From Profundicola chukchiensis (lineage in GTDB: Bacteria > Bacteroidota > Bacteroidia > Flavobacteriales > Weeksellaceae), in the NCBI RefSeq assembly GCF_029664245.1, contig NZ_JANAIE010000006.1, positions 62,001 to 126,000 of the forward strand: 64,000 bases of DNA. Direction: 5' to 3'. The notes beneath the pieces were generated by a model. The model was not told the DNA's origin. It saw nothing but the letters and a program-made list of their open reading frames with translations, and did not search any database. Of this stretch, positions 60,892 to 64,000 are shown one piece after another. A program made the translations under genes and the position numbers. Position 1 is the first letter of the stretch; every line of letters starts with the position of its first letter.

Positions 60892-62601
60892 TTATGAAAG
60901 CTCTGCTTTAAGTCTTTCTATCTTAGCTTTAAGTTTTTCTAATGTTGCAGGATAATCATCTACGTGATCTAATTCTGTATGTACTGAGAAATAGAACTTG
61001 ATTTTAGGCTCTGTACCTGAAGGTCTCGCTGCAATCTTACTTCCGTCTTCTGTATAGAATATTAATACATTAGAAGCCGTAATGTCGATAGGTGTAATTT
61101 CTCCAGTCTTAAGATTTTTAGATTCCTGTGTTTTATAATCATTTAAAACTACTACTGGACTTCCATCAAATGATTTTGGTGGATTAGAACGCCAATCCTT
61201 CATCATTTGCTTAATTTCTTCTGCTCCAGAAATTCCTGGTTTAACAATAGAAATTAAATCTTCTTGATAGCATTTTGTTTTAATAAAGGCTTCAATTAAT
61301 TTCTTATAAATTGAACTTCCTTCCGATTTTGCTTTAGCTGCAATATGACAAGCCAGTAGGGTAGAAGTAACCGAATCCTTATCTCTTAAGAAATCATCTA
61401 CCATAAATCCGAAGCTCTCTTCACCACCACAAACAAACTTCTGTTTTCCTTCAGCTTCGCGAATCATTTTACCGATCCATTTGAAACCAGTTAAACCTAA
61501 TTTGCACTCAATGTCGTAGTGTTTAGCTAAATCTAAGAAAATGTCTGAAGTCACAATGGTTGATCCAATGAACTCATTTCCTTGGAATTCATTTTTGGTC
61601 TCTAATTCATTTAATAAGAAATCAGTTAAAATAACATTGGTTTGGTTACCATTTAATAAAACTAAATTTCCATCTAAATCTCTAACTGCGATACCTAATC
61701 TATCCCCATCTGGGTCAGTTCCGATAACGATATCAGCTTCTACAGTTTTTGCTAAATCTAATGCCATAGATAAAGCTTCTGGCTCTTCTGGGTTGGGAGA
61801 TTTTACCGTTGGGAAATCACCACTAGGTTTAATTTGTTCCTCCACCAAATAAACATGCTCAAACCCAGCTCTGTCTAATGCTTCTGGAATCGAAACAATT
61901 GAAGTTCCATGGATAGGAGTGAAGACAATTTTTAAGGATTTATAACCATCTTTCTGTTTTCTAGCACCGTATTTTACACAGTTTTTAAGAAAAACATCAT
62001 CCACATGATTGTCTAGAGTTTCAAGTAATTCAGGATTGCCATTGAATTTAATATCTTCAACTTTCACTGCACCCACACGCTCGATAATAGCTTTATCATG
62101 TGGTGGAACAATTTGCGCACCGTCGTTCCAGTAAACTTTGTATCCGTTATATTCTGGTGGATTGTGAGAGGCCGTTAAAACAATACCTGCATCACATCCT
62201 AAATGTCTTACTGCAAAAGATAATTCTGGTGTAGGTCTGAAGTTATCAAAAATAAATACTTTGATTCCGTTGGCCGTTAAAACGTCTGCAACGATTTGCA
62301 TGAATTTACGACTGTTGTGTCTAACGTCGTGGGCAATCACCATTTTCAATTCCTTGTCGCCATGGAATTCCTTTAAGTAATTCGCTAAACCTTGTGTTGC
62401 AGCTCCTAAAGTATATTTATTTAAGCGATTGGTTCCAGTTCCCATGATACCACGCATTCCACCCGTACCAAATTCCAAATCTTTGTAAAAAGATTCTTCT
62501 AATAACTTAGGATCATTGTCTATTAGGTTTTGAACTTCATTACGAGTTTCTTCGTCGTAAGCTTCACCTAACCATACTTTTGCTCTATCTAATGCATTCA
62601 T
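60892..62601 (-). CDS. Phosphoglucomutase/phosphomannomutase (phospho-sugar mutase)
   Basis: A 569-residue alpha-D-phosphohexomutase, PgcA-like, interconverting glucose-1-phosphate and glucose-6-phosphate (or the mannose forms). The phosphoserine loop is TASHNPPEYNGYK (Ser near 145), the Mg site DPDGDRLG lies near 297, the sugar loop is GGEESFGF, and the phosphate-binding RPSGTEPKIKFY is near the C-terminus. It links glycolysis here to glycogen synthesis, completing the logic with the branching enzyme at 1.5 kb. It starts 3 nt after the GIN-domain gene stops, so the two are co-transcribed. Confidence 0.93.
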   Translation of the reverse strand: MNALDRAKVWLGEAYDEETRNEVQNLIDNDPKLLEESFYKDLEFGTGGMRGIMGTGTNRLNKYTLGAATQGLANYLKEFHGDKELKMVIAHDVRHNSRKFMQIVADVLTANGIKVFIFDNFRPTPELSFAVRHLGCDAGIVLTASHNPPEYNGYKVYWNDGAQIVPPHDKAIIERVGAVKVEDIKFNGNPELLETLDNHVDDVFLKNCVKYGARKQKDGYKSLKIVFTPIHGTSIVSIPEALDRAGFEHVYLVEEQIKPSGDFPTVKSPNPEEPEALSMALDLAKTVEADIVIGTDPDGDRLGIAVRDLDGNLVLLNGNQTNVILTDFLLNELETKNEFQGNEFIGSTIVTSDIFLDLAKHYDIECKLGLTGFKWIGKMIREAEGKQKFVCGGEESFGFMVDDFLRDKDSVTSTLLACHIAAKAKSEGSSIYKKLIEAFIKTKCYQEDLISIVKPGISGAEEIKQMMKDWRSNPPKSFDGSPVVVLNDYKTQESKNLKTGEITPIDITASNVLIFYTEDGSKIAARPSGTEPKIKFYFSVHTELDHVDDYPATLEKLKAKIERLKAELS

Positions 62602-62604
62602 AAA

Positions 62605-63312
62605 TTACTTTTTTAATAGTTCTCCATTGTCCTTAACTTCCACATCTTTCATGGGGTTGCCTTGGTACTCGAGGGTTGAGTTTTGTAAAATTCTTCCTGA
62701 TAATTCTTTGCCAATGTTAGCTTCTACATCAGCTTCACCAGCTAAATCTACATCTAAAACCCTTACATCAAAATCACTTAAATCTACTTTAGCGTAGTCT
62801 TTAGCTTTTAATTTTAAGGTAGAGGTTTCACCGTGTACATTCACTTCAGATTTATCTAATACGGTGATTTTAGCTTCTTTGGCTATAATTCCGAATTGAT
62901 TCACATTACTTGCATCAGAAGTTTCTAATTCAAAATTATCGAAATTAATGATGCCTTCAGTTTCTAATAAAACCTTTCCGGCTGTTGAAATTTTATTTAA
63001 GTCTTGGTGATAGTATAAATAGATTACATAAGATTCAAAAGCTTCTACAGCAGTTTTCTCACCAATATGTAATGTCTTGTTCTGAACATAAATGTCCATG
63101 TTTTCGATTAAATTCTTGTGCGTTTGAACGCTTACATAAGAAGAATCATTCGGTATTAAAATCATTTTGAAACTCCCATTAGCATCAATTGCATCAAATG
63201 CTTCAATCTTGAAATCAACAGCTAATCCAACATCACCTTCTCCTTTAATTCCATCTGAACAAGAGGTGAGTGCTAAACTAAATATTGAAAGTATAAATAA
63301 AAATTTGTTCAT
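62605..63312 (-). CDS. GIN-domain (DUF2807) lipoprotein
   Basis: A 235-residue envelope protein. The lipoprotein signal peptide (1-18) ends in the lipobox ALTSC with C18, followed by SDG. The remainder is a right-handed beta-type GIN/DUF2807 domain with regular short strands (FDAIDANGSFKMILI, then a series of V-x-V and L-x-L strands). The domain is frequent in Bacteroidota envelope proteins and is sometimes named putative autotransporter adhesin, without proof of function. It is directly followed by the mutase gene and lies 51 nt after the glycosyltransferase gene. Confidence 0.88.
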   Translation of the reverse strand: MNKFLFILSIFSLALTSCSDGIKGEGDVGLAVDFKIEAFDAIDANGSFKMILIPNDSSYVSVQTHKNLIENMDIYVQNKTLHIGEKTAVEAFESYVIYLYYHQDLNKISTAGKVLLETEGIINFDNFELETSDASNVNQFGIIAKEAKITVLDKSEVNVHGETSTLKLKAKDYAKVDLSDFDVRVLDVDLAGEADVEANIGKELSGRILQNSTLEYQGNPMKDVEVKDNGELLKK

Positions 63313-63363
63313 ATTTTAATGTTGTTTTTAGGCTTGTTTGCTTAGTTAAAATTAAGAATTAAC

Positions 63364-64000
63364 TTATTCAAAACCCAATGTTTCTTGTACTTCAAAGGTG
63401 CTAGCTTCGCGGTTACTTCTAACCACTAGTTCTCCAATAAAACCAGCTAAAAATAATTGCATTCCAAAGATCATACATAGCATCGCCAAGTAGAACCATG
63501 GATTATTTGCCACCAAAATAGTTGGAACTTCTTTGTAGAGCATGTATAATTTGCTCGCACCAATCCAAAAGACCATCAGAAAACCAAAGATGAACATCAA
63601 GGTTCCTGCTGCACCAAAGAAATGCATCGGACGATGACCGAATTTACCAACGAACCAAAGTGTTATTAAATCCAAAAATCCATTTACAAATCGACTGCTC
63701 CCGAATTTAGAAACACCATGTTTTCTGGCAGTATGTTGTACTTTTTGTTCTTTAATGTTCACAAAACCTGCATTCTTAGCCAACACAGGAATATATCTGT
63801 GCATATCGCTACGTAGCTGCAATGATTTTACAACGTCTTTTTTATAAGCTTTTAAACCGCAATTAAAATCATGTAATTCTAATCCACTTGTTTTTCTAGC
63901 TACAGCATTAAAAAGCTTTGAAGGAATATTTTTAGTAAAAACAGGATCTTGTCTTTTTTGCTTCCAACCCGAAATTAAATCCATTCCCTCTTCGGCGATT
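63364..64000 (-). CDS. Family 2 glycosyltransferase, dolichol-phosphate mannosyltransferase-like (partial)
   Basis: The gene enters from beyond the window: the frame stays open to base 64000, upstream of the internal Met at 63984. The visible 212 codons contain GWKQKRQDP, the DFNCGLKAYKKDVV segment and HTARKHGVSKFG, all features of the DPM1/GtrB/ArnC group. The C-terminal part has two membrane helices (about 125-150 and 163-190 counted from that Met). Such enzymes transfer a sugar to a polyprenyl-phosphate carrier. The N-terminal catalytic DXD region is outside the window. Ends TFEVQETLGFE. Confidence 0.88.
   Translation of the reverse strand, partial: IAEEGMDLISGWKQKRQDPVFTKNIPSKLFNAVARKTSGLELHDFNCGLKAYKKDVVKSLQLRSDMHRYIPVLAKNAGFVNIKEQKVQHTARKHGVSKFGSSRFVNGFLDLITLWFVGKFGHRPMHFFGAAGTLMFIFGFLMVFWIGASKLYMLYKEVPTILVANNPWFYLAMLCMIFGMQLFLAGFIGELVVRSNREASTFEVQETLGFE

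Overview
The window is a piece of an AT-rich chromosome from a member of the Bacteroidota, most likely class Flavobacteriia. Evidence: proteins ending in type A and type B sorting domains of the type IX secretion system (T9SS), a fused SecDF, the rpmB-rpmG-DUF4295-ftsY block, repeated Bacteroidota -7 boxes (TAnnTTTG) just upstream of genes, and no use of Shine-Dalgarno sites. I see no rRNA, tRNA, CRISPR array, insertion sequence or phage gene. I cannot place it below class from the sequence alone.

Layout. 1-6.7 kb: an MpaB/DUF2236 oxygenase, a glycogen branching enzyme of the eukaryote-like type, then a tight minus-strand operon: threonine dehydrogenase, an AmgK-like sugar kinase, a stand-alone RapZ C-terminal domain and a MurU-like nucleotidyltransferase. 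This looks like an anabolic MurNAc salvage unit with an extra putative amino-sugar sensor. 6.9-9.9 kb: secDF. 10.4-17.5 kb: a T9SS-secreted adhesin-like protein, a PIG-L deacetylase with a 36-residue membrane peptide and a sodium:solute symporter, and a DUF2911 protein. 17.6-21 kb: guaA, ftsY and the small ribosomal-protein cluster. 21.2-31.8 kb: lnt followed by two giant, collinear, repeat-built T9SS type B proteins. 31.9-39.7 kb: a carbohydrate block made of a secreted GH13 amylase, a NrtR-like Nudix regulator, pfkA, gap, a ROK glucokinase and a BadF-type amino-sugar kinase. 39.8-42.8 kb: an NlpC/P60 peptidase, an O-methyltransferase and the two CoA-transferase subunits.

The most accessory-looking stretch is 42.9-50 kb. 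It holds a SMUG2-type DNA glycosylase, the tail of a broken TonB-dependent receptor, and a three-gene set: a beta-propeller sensor histidine kinase, a receiver-class III nucleotide cyclase fusion, and a small membrane protein resembling Pycsar TM effectors. Read together, these suggest a phosphorelay that switches on cyclic-nucleotide synthesis and through it a membrane effector. This is my main candidate for an undescribed system.

50-64 kb is mostly housekeeping: comM/yifB, cytidine deaminase, pyruvate dehydrogenase E1 alpha and E2, DUF3817, an OsmC-pabB-pabC operon, DUF4286, a zinc-ribbon protein, rpsA, phosphoglucomutase, a GIN-domain lipoprotein, and a family 2 glycosyltransferase cut by the window end.

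Several longest-ORF starts (1460, 6683, 57549) are TTG codons inside a -7 promoter box, and one (55075) is a GTG inside a terminator hairpin. I moved those starts downstream. Other genes (lnt, the Nudix regulator, the O-methyltransferase) have their -7 box so close to the ATG that their mRNAs may be leaderless.
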